52,566 nt of DNA from Hymenochaete sp. R1 (taxonomy: Eukaryota; Basidiomycota; Agaricomycetes; Hymenochaetales; Hymenochaetaceae), in the NCBI GenBank assembly GCA_019400425.1, contig JAFREE010000168.1, forward strand, positions 1-52,566. The letters run 5' to 3'. Positions 32,509 through 42,196 of the stretch are shown here, piece after piece; positions within the stretch are counted from its first letter, which is position 1, and every line of letters begins with the position of its first letter. A program made the translations under genes and the position numbers. The notes under the pieces are model-generated. The model saw only the letters and a program-made list of their open reading frames with translations, was not told the origin of the DNA and did not search any database.

Positions 32509-33707
32509 AATTCTTTCTCTTATGAACACGAAACGTTCCAAGCACCCAATCGATTTTATCTGTTTGCTTCTTCCCAACGGACCGAGGAAGAGATATGGCT
32601 CTACTTCGAGGTGAGCAGGTAGGTAGGTAGGTAGGTAGGTAGGTAGGTAGACAGAAGCAAGTCGTCGTAGTCGTCGTCGTCGTCCCTTTCTTAAGCTTAA
32701 CTTGCGAAGACCCGAGTCTTTCTCGCTTTCCTTCGAATGAAACGCGTGCTGCTCTCCCGTTACCGTTGCTTCACCAAGTTCCTAATCGGGAAGGCACACA
32801 GGGCGAGGTACGGAAAACTGTACAGTTTACGTCATCAAAAGAAATACTGCACGTGATGCTCTTATTTATTTATTTTTGACTTTTTACTTTCGGATATTTT
32901 TTTCGTTCCCTGTTCCCGAAAGATTCGGGGATCGGCGGGGGATAAGCTTGAAGCTTCTCGAGTCTCACTAGTACTGGTAGTGGTACTGGTTACTGGTACT
33001 TTATGATTTTGGTTAACTCTACTAGTAAGTATAGCGTCCTACTGACATGACTAGTTCCCTTCCCCCCAAAAATCAAAATTTTAGTCATGAGGACGTGTTG
33101 AAGTCGATGTCGATGTCGATGCGCCCGCAAGAACTGCGAGTCGGAGAAGTTTCGTTCTTGGCTCAAGGGAAGGTGGCGGGCGGAGGAAGGCGAGGACGAG
33201 GGCGAAGGCGAAGGCGAAGACGGGGGGAAAGTATAGAGGGTATCATGATGTAGACCACCTTACGATCACGACTCGCAATGTTTAGTATACCATACACACG
33301 GACACACATATATATATATTACCAAGGACGCGACGAAAGGACACAAAGAGGCCAACCAATATCAATATAGTAGTGGTCAGTAATCAGTGATCAGTGATCA
33401 GAGATAAGAAGTCAAGGTCGAATGACAAGGAGGGGAACAAACACAAACCGAACAACACGAGAGGGAAATACGAAAAGGTTTTCGAAGCGAGGGGGACTGG
33501 AAGTGGATAGTAGATACGCGAGAGGAAACTTTGGGAGGGGGAAAGATCGAGTTATACAGACTGGGGTTGGGACCGGAGAAGACACGAGAGACAAGATGGG
33601 GGGAAAGAGATACTTGAGAAGAAGAGAAAAGAGACAACCTTTGGAATCGATTAACACATTCACCCCAACTCTCTACTCGAACGCTCGTCGTCGCTGGCAT
33701 TGCATCC
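32509..33707. other. RPS19 promoter and 3' region of membrane-protein gene, with repeats
   Basis: It holds an AGGT tetranucleotide array (32617-32650), a CACGTGAT at 32850-32857, ACTAGT-type elements near 32968 and 33020, GGCGAA repeats at about 33187-33215 and a short TA run near 33310. No gene is seen. Confidence 0.45.
32617..32650. repeat. (AGGT)n microsatellite
   Basis: About 8.5 copies of AGGT, roughly 110 nt upstream of the RPS19 ATG. Confidence 0.9.
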
Positions 33708-35445
33708 TCAATCCACATGCCTATCAATCGTGATCTTCACCCCCCTCGGGTCCACCACATTCACATGCTCATCACTCGGCACCAACCCCGCCGCGCCCTC
33801 CTTCCCCTCCCCATCGCCCTCCCCCTCATTCACGCTGCTCTTCCCATCCGCATCCACCCACTCCCCCCTCCCACTCTTCCCGTCCACATCCGCGCCGCCG
33901 CCGGCCCCACCGCTAGCAGGCATCTCGCTAATCGTGTACGTCTGGCCCACCCCGCCCCCGACGCTCGTCACGCCCCCAGTGGTAGTGCTAATATGCATCA
34001 AGCCCGGCGCCCCGCCGCCCGTGTGTCGCGTCGAGATAGCATGCGTGTTTCCCGCGCCCCCAACGCCGACGCCAGCCCCAACCCCACCCGGGTTCGTCCT
34101 CGACCCCGCACTCGCGTTCGCCGAGCCCGCGCTAGCGCCCGCGAACGCCCCGCCCCACTTCAACGTCCCGCGCACGCCCAGAATAATGCGCAACGTCATC
34201 GTGGTCGTCAGCACCGCCGCCATGCTCGTCACGATCGTCTTGATCGAGTCGCGGTCCTTCTCATCTTGGGTGCTCCCCGACGGGGAGGCGATGAACCAGA
34301 AGAACATGTTGGTCGCCTGCACGACGAAGATGGCGCCGTAGAGGTTGAGGCCGTCCCGGAGCATGAGTTTCCAGTACGAGAGTGGTTTTTGGGGGAGCGT
34401 TTGCAGGGAGCGGCGGACGGCGAGGATGAAGGAGGCGGTGTAGAGGAGGGTGGGGGCGAGCCAGTAGATGCCGACCCAGTTGGAGTGCAATTTGGGTCCG
34501 GCGATGCAGCCTTGGCCTTCGAGGAGCGGGACAGCTACACATCACCATTAATCATTAGTTTACTAGACTTTTCTGTCTTTGATAGTTGATGAGAGGCGTT
34601 CCGCTTACATCGGTAGAAGCCGCACGCGACGGCCATGCAGATGACCTGGAACGCGAAGAGCGCGGACATGCCGGCGAGGACTTTCCTGGACTTGTCGTAG
34701 AGGGCGTGAACACGAATGACGTGGACGACCGAGCATGCCGAGACGAGGAAGGCGGTCGCAAGCGGCTCGAAGAGGTAAAAGTGGGAGCATTGCTGTGTGG
34801 GAAGGGGGGGGATGATGAACAAGCGGAGGCGAGACGAGATGAGATGAAACGGTACTTACGGATTGGGTGAATGATGTATCAAAGAAGGCGACCGCTGGGT
34901 AAAAAAAAAAGACCAAGTTAGCAACGGGTGTTCGGTCAATTGAGCGCAGACGAGATGGATGGACAGACTTGTGGACGTGGTGGACAGACTTGTGGACGTG
35001 GTGGGATTTGTGCCAGAAATAGGGAATGAATCAATGAACGAGAGATCAAACGACCACGCCAATGAGCGCCCAAAAGCAGCTCCAACCTGATCAAAACCTT
35101 ACGAACGAGCGAGCTCCCTCAACAGAGAAATTCTCCGCAGCAGGCTTATCTGCAGCCCCCACCGTTCCGTTCCCACCAAGCATACAAGTGTAGAGTAAAA
35201 GACATACCGACGATGACGAACTCTGCAGGCATGAAGAACCTGAGAAAATGAAAGATGATCTTCAGGACTGGCCATTCTGGTGTCTTGAGGAGCCTCCAGG
35301 CCCTAGGAGAGAGGACGAGGGAGTCCCAGGCGGCTACTGTGAGAGTGCATACGAAGAAGTACTTGTGAGCGCTGAGATGAGCGGGGAGGTTGAGAGAAGG
35401 GGGTAAGAGGTCGGAGATGTCTGGGGTAGAGTCGGAGGACGACAT
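33708..35445 (-). CDS. Seven-helix membrane protein, DUF6533-type
   Basis: Exons 35208-35445, 34860-34894 (35 nt), 34609-34792 and 33708-34534 give 1284 nt and 427 residues. The N-terminal domain (KYFFVCTLTVAAWDSLVLSP, PVLKIIFHFLRFFMPAEFVI) matches the DUF6533 pattern of a large basidiomycete family of predicted seven-transmembrane proteins with unknown ligands. Later helices include LATAFLVSACSVVHVIRVHA, FAFQVICMAVACGFY, VGIYWLAPTLLYTASFILAV and NLYGAIFVVQATNMFFWFIA, followed by ATTAVLTTTMTLRIILG-like hydrophobics. The last 140 or so residues are a Gly/Ala/Ser-rich, probably cytosolic tail. Receptor activity is only suggested by topology. The plasma membrane is the likely site. Confidence 0.85.
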
Positions 35446-37805
35446 GACCGGATGTGTCTCGTGCGCGCTATATGTGTGCGTGTGGTCGTTGTCGTCGCTG
35501 TCGTCGTTGTTGTCGTTGTCGCTGTGGAAGTTGGTGTGAGGAGGAGGGAAGGAAAGGGATGGGGGGAGGGAAAAAGGAACGGAGGGAAAGATATAAGAGA
35601 GAGGGGCTATTAGTGCTGATGGTTTGATGGCTGATGGGGCTATTAAATATTATATTATATTATATATATTTATATTACTAGTAATACACATCAGACGTCC
35701 CTTTTCTTTCCTTTTTTATCTTTATCTTATTTCTTTTTTACTTTTCTATTCTTCTATTTTTCTATTTATCTATGAGACATTCCTGGCTGTAGTCCAAGAC
35801 TCGGTGGTCGTAGGTAGTTGTACCAGACAATCTGGATTAGAGTGCTCGATGGCGGTGCGAAACATCCATTCCATACTTTCCGAATACGGAACTATTTTTA
35901 GACAAGTTTTGACCTTTTCGGACTAAAATTCTGATCCCCGTCTCCGGTAACTTATCAATTGACCCATCGGACATTAAAATAGATACACTCCCGAGTCGAA
36001 ATGATCGGAAATGATGATCATCAGCCACACTTCATCTTCGTCTCAACTTAAAAAGACAGCAGGGAGAGACCTCATCTCGCATGTTCTCCTCCTCTTTGAC
36101 TTCGTGGTTTCAACCTCACCTCGTCTCTACTAGTAGCTCTCTGTTAGTATCCATCCAGACGACAAGAACAACGAACGCTCACCTCAACACTGACACCTCT
36201 CTCATCTCATCATACACTCTCTCGATCAGATCTGATCAAAGAGCTGCCATCGCCATCGCCATCTCCATCTCCATCTCTAAAAACACCCTAGCACTAATAC
36301 ACCAATACGTTACACAAAAACTCCGCCTCCTCCCCGCCGTATCCGTATCCATAATTGAGTCCCATCAACTGATACTGATCCTGATCCTACCACGCCAGTC
36401 CATCAAACTCGTTGATGTTTGATGTTTGATGTTTGATTGGCTGATGGATGGATTTCGACGACGACGGCGACGGCGAAGGTTGATTCCGTCCATCCGCTTG
36501 CGTCCGTCTACTACCGTACACAGCACACATGTACAGCCTCCGCGCGTCTGCGATCCACTGGCACCAGTATCATGATTCGTAGCCGTTCCATGCGTGCTTT
36601 GTGCTTTGTTTTTCGTCCGGCGGCTCTCAACGCGGATATTATTATTTGCGACTGTTGTCGGCAACTTACAACGTAACGCGCAACGCCTCGGTCGTCCTTC
36701 GAGGAAGAGAGTTGGGTTGTTGAAGAGGGGGGGGGGGAGCGAGACGAGACGGCGATGGCGATGGCGACGACGATAACTTGATCGAAGACGACGAGGAGCT
36801 CTGGAAACGAAACAATACAAGTCCCCCCCCCTTCTTCGTCTTCTTCCGACGGCCGTTACTGTTTGACAGCAAGTACAAGAAGTGGAACTCGGAGAGTGTG
36901 CCAGCACTGGCTCTCTCTATACATATATAGCAGCGGTGAAGGAGGGAGACCATCCACCATACCGTACCGTGACCCGTCGCGTTCGCGATCATGACCATGA
37001 TGGACACATGGATGAAGGCGCTTGCCAACGTCAAGAAGAGGAAATACCAAACAGCAAAAAATCAAACAGCGGACACTCGTCGAAAGATCCTGATTGTTGA
37101 TCTGTTCTGTTCTGCTCATTGACAATAGCCTGATCGTTGACTCGAGGTTTCCAGGATCCTTGTCCTCTTCAGGCTTGTTCTTGTTCTTTGCTCGACCTTA
37201 CACCATACCGCACCACATAACACCGCACCACACGACAATCTCCCAACTTTTTTAAAAAAAATTCTAGATTCCGGCGAAAGAAGGGGACCGAATCAAGAGC
37301 CCGGGAGGACCCTTTCAGCTGGCACATACCACACATCATACATACTCAGAGTATACGAGATATCCGGTGATCCCCTCAGGCTGCCACCGCGAACACGACT
37401 AGTAACGAACGATATCGATATGACGACGATGACCACGCGTAACAGTGACTTGAACAGTGAACCCCCCCCCTCTCTCTGCTCTTGATTCTCCGGGTCCGCC
37501 TGGTCATAATCGAACTATTGAATGAATTCGGGCGGTCGATGCGTGCCAGTGGGCGTGCTGTGTCCCTCAGCTTTAGGCCGAAAGGGGCTGGCGGCAGGGC
37601 AAGTACCAGTCACGGCATGGTGCTCGGCGTAGCTCGCCAGTGCCCGACGCTCAAGCTCTCCAATTCGCAAAGTAAAGCTTCAAGTCCATATTAACAATCA
37701 CTGTATACCTACAGGTCTGCATTTACCGAGGATGAAGAGATAAAGAAAAGAGAGTGAGTACTTTCTTCGAAACAATCTCTGGTACTACTAGTACTATTCC
37801 GACCA
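35446..37805. other. Long gene-poor, repeat-rich intergenic region
   Basis: 2.4 kb with AT-rich tracts (35640-35680), GCCATC-type trinucleotide runs (36246-36277), a GATGTTT tandem (36413-36437), the reverse complement of the GCCATC run at 36751-36765, poly-G at 36728-36738 and poly-C at 37461-37468. Open frames here follow the repeats and do not look like protein. It may hold long promoters or a non-coding transcript; nothing can be assigned. Confidence 0.4.
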
Positions 37806-38333
37806 TCATCGCCGAGCCTGTGCCCATACCGAAAGACAACGCGTTACGAGCGACAGTATATCGCTCTCCTTGATCTCTCTGGACTCGTACATGGGCTTGA
37901 AGACCTTATCGTCTTTGTGGAGTTGGTAGAAGGTAAAATACTTCGTGTTGAATTTCTGACGAAAAAAAGATGAACAGAATTAGATTCGAGTCCGTCAACA
38001 AAAGTCAGAATGCCGCCACACGAAAAGAAAAGAGAAAATGGGACGCACAACTTCATCACCACGTCGAAGCTCGACGAAGAAAGCCGGCGGGAAAGACGTG
38101 TCCCTAGGAAACTCAGCAAGTCCCGTTTCCGGAATAACGATACCGCAGTAATCAGATTCGACGATTCTAGTGGAACTCAGATTTTCCGACGGGTCTTGTG
38201 GGCCGATGTAGATGGTATAGTTGCCCGTTGTTGGGTTTATGGATATGGGCATGTCTTTCTCGGAAGGCATATAGGACGACGTTACTCGATCTCCCCAGCG
38301 TTGGGAAGGGTTACCTGCGTTCGCATTGGGCAT
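37806..38333 (-). CDS. Tandem paralogue A of an unrecognised small-protein family
   Basis: Exons 38049-38333 and 37806-37955 give 144 residues. The core reads WGDRVTSSYMPSEKDMPISI, then NPTTGNYTIYIGP, then a beta-like stretch ending AFFVELRRGDEV at the exon border; exon 2 opens KFNTKYFTFYQ and has PMYESREI. Paralogues B and C at 39 and 40 kb share these motifs in order and the same phase-0 intron (donor GTGCGT, acceptor CGTCAG). It has no signal peptide or transmembrane helix, so it is probably cytosolic and beta-rich. I do not recognise a known domain. The frame is open upstream with another ATG at about 38396; 38333 is chosen because it gives the same distance to the core as in B and C. Confidence 0.75.
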
Positions 38334-38493
38334 GTTCGATGGTAGTGTGTGAGGCGGAAGGGAGAAGATTTCTCGTGGAGAAGACGGAGAGCCCATCGCG
38401 TCTTTTGTATCCCCAGACGCCACGTTTACCGGTCTATGCCGCAAGGGTATCAGTGTTTGCCGAGTATACACATTGTCTTGCAGAAGCCATTTT

Positions 38494-38531
38494 GACTCGG
38501 TCGTGTTGTTTAAAAGGCTAGCCGTGGCGTA
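38494..38531. promoter_or_regulatory. Shared upstream module of gene A
   Basis: GACTCGG at 38494-38500 and GTGGCGTA at 38524-38531 (plus-strand reading), about 190 nt upstream of the A start. Genes B and C have the same pair with similar spacing. Confidence 0.5.
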
Positions 38532-38841
38532 GACTCGGAGTTCAAAAGCAATTTTTAAACTCAACACTAGCTTGCAATGCCCTGCTCTTCTTCAAGGAGC
38601 GGCACTTCGTTTTTGGGATCCATACTATTTATTGAATTTCAACGGTTCTGTTGGTGTGTGGCTCCAAGTAAGTGCCAGTGAAACGTTGATGGTCTTAGCG
38701 GAGATGCCAAAGAAGGGGCATTTCTTTGGATTTCGACAGCGCAGAATAAAGGAAACTCGACTGGAGTATTGTAAACAATAATCCAGAGGAAAACATTTGA
38801 GCTTAACCGATAATACTCTAAACTGCTAAAAGCCTATCATC

Positions 38842-39392
38842 CTAATTTTCGAGAAAGAAATCCAGTAAACTGTGAGCTTCACCAACCCCGATCCTTCTGG
38901 ACTGATAGATTGACCGGAATACTTCGTGTTGCTTAGAGATTAGCTGAACAGCAAAATACCTGTTGTTGTAATGCTAGACATTCGCGAATTTAAACGGGGT
39001 GAGCACAGAACAAAGGGAAAGAAAGCGAGAGAGAGAGAGAAACCACGTACAATGTCGTCACCGCGATAAACTTCAATGAAAAAGGCTCGAGGGACCTGTC
39101 CTACCGTGCGGCCCTCGCCACCACTCAGCAAGAAAACAACGCAACAGAAATCATCTTTAACAACCCCGATTTTCGTCAGATCTGACCATTGATTTCCGCC
39201 TTGTGGGCCGATGCGTATCGAATGGTTGTCATTCCCGGGGTCTTTGGTTATGGAAAGATCCGCCTCGGAAGGCATCTCGATTGTCGTTGCTCGACCTCCC
39301 CAGCAATCGAGCTCTGTACCTTCGTTATCATAGGCTTGGCCCCTCGAATTAGGATTCGACTCGAAAGAGGGGTCGGCGTGCCTCTTGGACAT
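38842..39392 (-). CDS. Tandem paralogue B of the same family
   Basis: Exons 39051-39392 and 38842-38973 give 157 residues. The start is MSKRHADPSF, the core WGGRATTIEMPSEADLSI, then DPGNDNHSIRIGPQ, and exon 1 ends AFFIEVYRGDDI. Exon 2 opens HYNNRYFAVQLI and has SIYQSRRIGV. The leader before the core is about 10 residues longer than in C. The intron is phase 0 with GTACGT donor and TCTAG acceptor, at the same place as in A and C. It is co-oriented with A and C; the intergenic spacer to A is about 510 nt. Function unknown. Confidence 0.78.
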
Positions 39393-39572
39393 GTCAAAGT
39401 AAGTAAGCGTTAGACTGAGTGAAATAAAGGAAGAAAGGTCGCTGCTGATGAAAAGTGCAGATAGCCTGAGTCCACTGGCAGGAACCTTTATACGTCCTCT
39501 CGCCACATTCATTGGCCTATTACACACTAGTTTGCATCCATTTCGCTTTGTAGAGGTCATAGTGTGGCCGAT

Positions 39573-39614
39573 GAATCGGTTGTCCTGCAAGTTTAGTTGG
39601 TTGAATGTGGCGTA
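39573..39614. promoter_or_regulatory. Shared upstream module of gene B
   Basis: GAATCGG at 39573-39579 and GTGGCGTA at 39607-39614, about 180-215 nt upstream of the B start. Confidence 0.5.
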
Positions 39615-40119
39615 CGAAGGGATGCGGCTTGGGGTGCTCCCCTTATCATGACTTTACTCTATGTGTCAACGCAGCCCCAATTCGAGTTGATGTTGTCCCG
39701 ATACGATGGAAGAGAGAATGATGACCAGTGGGACAATCAGATGCAGGCCCACATGGCGGTCGGCAAGAAGAGTGATAGGAGGAAGGGTCCATAAACAGGC
39801 GTGTCGCTAGTAGAAGGAACGAAAGAACGAAAGAATTCGGCGATGCAAGCGACGACGCTGACGTCTTATTCCTCTCGATGCTTGCAACGTATCAAGTATC
39901 GCTACACCGGGTCTGGTATACACAACAGGCGCTGGTTATGGTGCATTAAAGGTGAAGTTGTGAAAGACAAGTTTTTAAGTCACCATTCTCCTGTGTTTCT
40001 TCCACTCCCATTCGCATAGAATGTTGAAGAGTCAGCACTCTGCATGAAGACAAAATCAAAACAGTGTTTATTACGAAGGGTTTATCGTGGACATTGGAGA
40101 AAGGCAAGGCTATCCTGAA
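39615..40119. other. Spacer between B module and gene C
   Basis: About 500 nt with no supported gene; contains the 3' flank of gene C. Confidence 0.4.
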
Positions 40120-40643
40120 TTAAGCCGCGGGTTCGACTCCGCGACGAGTGAGCTCAGCTTTCATCAATGCGATCCCTTCATCCCCTTCTATCTTTCTAGA
40201 TTCGTAACATGGGCGGAACAATTCGTCATCTTTTGCGACAGAAAATACGACAAAATAACGTCTGTTATAATACTACGCGGAAATTGTGTTAGAATAACGC
40301 GGTAACGGAATAGATAGAAAAAATGGGTAGTACTCACAACTTTATCACCTTTCCGGAGCTCAAAAAAACACGCAGGCGGGCACGTGGATTTATCCAAGAT
40401 ATACTCTTGGCCCTCTGCTTTGATATACGCGACGCTACAGTGGTCGTCTTGCGGAGCTTCAAAAACGACTACATCTGGCCCGAGCCGTGGACCAAGGTTG
40501 ATGGAACACTTCCCTGTCTGTGGGTCATTGGATACGGCGAGGTCCCTCTCGGAAGGCATGTTTTTCGACGTTACTCGACCTCCCCATGCGTCATGCACTG
40601 TGTGATCGTCGGACAATGCTTTTCCAGCTTTCCTTTTGGACAT
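40120..40643 (-). CDS. Tandem paralogue C of the same family
   Basis: Exons 40338-40643 and 40120-40272 give 152 residues. The start is MSKRKAGKAL, the core WGGRVTSKNMPSERDLAVS, then NDPQTGKCSINLGP, and exon 1 ends ACFFELRKGDKV. Exon 2 opens YYNRRYFVVFSV and has PCYESRKIEG. The phase-0 intron has a GTGAGT donor and GCGTAG acceptor. At DNA level the block encoding WG.R.T is nearly identical in A, B and C, pointing to fairly recent duplication or gene conversion. The C-terminus differs among the three. It has two free cysteines in the core and no secretion signal. Function unknown. Confidence 0.78.
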
Positions 40644-40786
40644 GGTAGACTGAGTCAAGTGAAGGAGTCACTCCTGAAGAAAAGAAGGGGCTCAGCAATT
40701 TATATACGCCTAATCGCCACATTCTTCAGTGTGTTGTACGTGACTGCAGATATTCCGCCCCGAAGAAGTCGTTCTGTGGCACAAGC

Positions 40787-40828
40787 GACTCGGTTGTGTT
40801 GCTAATGTAGTCAACTTAATGTGGCGTA
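40787..40828. promoter_or_regulatory. Shared upstream module of gene C
   Basis: GACTCGG at 40787-40793 and GTGGCGTA at 40821-40828, about 145-180 nt upstream of the C start. Confidence 0.5.
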
Positions 40829-41243
40829 TGAAGAACAACTTACTTGGGTTATTAAGTTTATCCCATCTTTGTTCTATGTGCAAATGTACTTTCATCAATC
40901 TCATCCCTACGTGTTGAGAGAGAAAGCAGAAAGATCAAAGTAGATCTCACCGATGTTCCTTGTCCTGGAGGCAGAACTGAGGCAACCAAAGAACACGATT
41001 TTGGCACTGTCCGCGTACTTACAAATGTGACGAACATATTTTCTGCCGATACAATGATGAACTAGAAGCAAGACTGAAAAGACTCACGAGAGAACGAAAA
41101 AGCACGGTTGAAATTAACAACAGTTCATTCCCAAACAGACAACATAGTGGGTACGATTTAAAGAACAACCACAATTCAAATCTTAAACTCTTTGCCTCAC
41201 GTTTATCATATGTCGCGGCTGCATACGTCTGAAAACGAGGCAC
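40829..41243. other. Intergenic
   Basis: No gene supported; 3' flank of the ABM-type gene. Confidence 0.4.
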
Positions 41244-41814
41244 CTAAGCAGCGAGTTCTTCAGCGGGCCAGAACGTGCTCGAGACGGACTGAGCACAATA
41301 CTCAATATCACCCAAGCAAGATGTTGAAGGGCACGGCTCACCGTCGTCAATGAGTCCAGGATCTTCAACAATGACTGCAGTAGCGGGTTATCAACGTGCC
41401 TGTTACACATCGGAAGTGTATATTATCAGCAAAAAAAGGTCTTCATTTGTGAAAGACGTATTTACGTTTTCATCGCAGCCTCGCTTTCAAAGCTTTCATA
41501 CATCAACGCACTGTCAATCCGATACACCAAATAGACATATACGAGACGACACTCACTGCTCCCAGGTACTGAACTTATCGCCAAACCTCACAACCCTATA
41601 TACAAACGTCCCAGGCTCTTCATCAGAGTCCGCTCGTTTCTTGCATTTCGACATCCACTCGGCAAGTTCATCGGCTTTTCCTGGGCGAGCCGTGATCTGG
41701 TGTTGAAGTGTATAGTTGTTTGGGGTGAGATCAATGTTTCAAATTAAGGGAGAAATGGCTGACCTGCGCGATGGCGACGATAGGTCCTGTAATAGTGCTT
41801 GATGTGTCTGACAT
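41244..41814 (-). CDS. Small antibiotic-biosynthesis-monooxygenase (ABM)-fold protein
   Basis: Five exons, 41764-41814, 41557-41696, 41466-41510, 41399-41342 (minus order) and 41244-41288, give 339 nt and 112 residues. The pattern is that of a single-domain dimeric alpha/beta barrel: a beta strand (GPIVAIAQITARPGKADEL), a helix (AEWMSKCKKRADSDEEPGT), FVYRVVRFGDKFSTWEHAL, MYESFESEAAMKTHVDNPL, and a final helix and strand. ABM proteins include cofactor-free quinol monooxygenases and many uncharacterised stress proteins; no substrate can be proposed. It lies upstream of, and co-oriented with, paralogues A-C, with 600 nt between its stop and the start of C. One exon is only 45 nt, and the third intron uses a GTAAAT donor. 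Confidence 0.8.
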
Positions 41815-42196
41815 TCGTATAGAAGAGTTCTGGGAGGAGAGTTCTAGGGGAAAGGGGGTATTATTATATACCCATGTATAAAATGATACTGGAGAAGAAA
41901 CGGAGATGGACTTTGTCAGATTTTTGTCAACAAAGAGCTGACGCCCCCGTGTTGAGCCCGAGCTGGACGAGTCATCGGCGAAAGTTATCAGTGATTAGGT
42001 TCTTTTATAAGGCCACGGACCCTTGCTGCCGCGCACAGAATATGAGTTCGGTCCCGAGAACAAAAGCCCACACTCTCAAGAACGCGGAGAACTGAAATAG
42101 TGAATAAGAAGCATGAGTCGAATTATACAATACAACCTGAACAATATGAGAACACGGGAAAGATGAATGGAGAACACGCAAGGGAATGAAAAGATC
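41815..42196. other. Intergenic
   Basis: Promoter of the ABM gene and 3' flank of NOP56. Nothing else is seen. Confidence 0.4.

Noticed and set aside
36365..36907. A 180-codon minus-strand frame in the 35.4-37.8 kb region
   Set aside because: It is Arg/Ser-rich from simple repeats, lacks domain or splice support, and overlaps trinucleotide runs.
40124..40146. A T-arm-like string (gcgggttcgactccgcg) suggesting a tRNA
   Set aside because: No D-arm, anticodon arm or acceptor stem can be fitted around it; it lies in exon 2 of paralogue C, where the codons are sensible.
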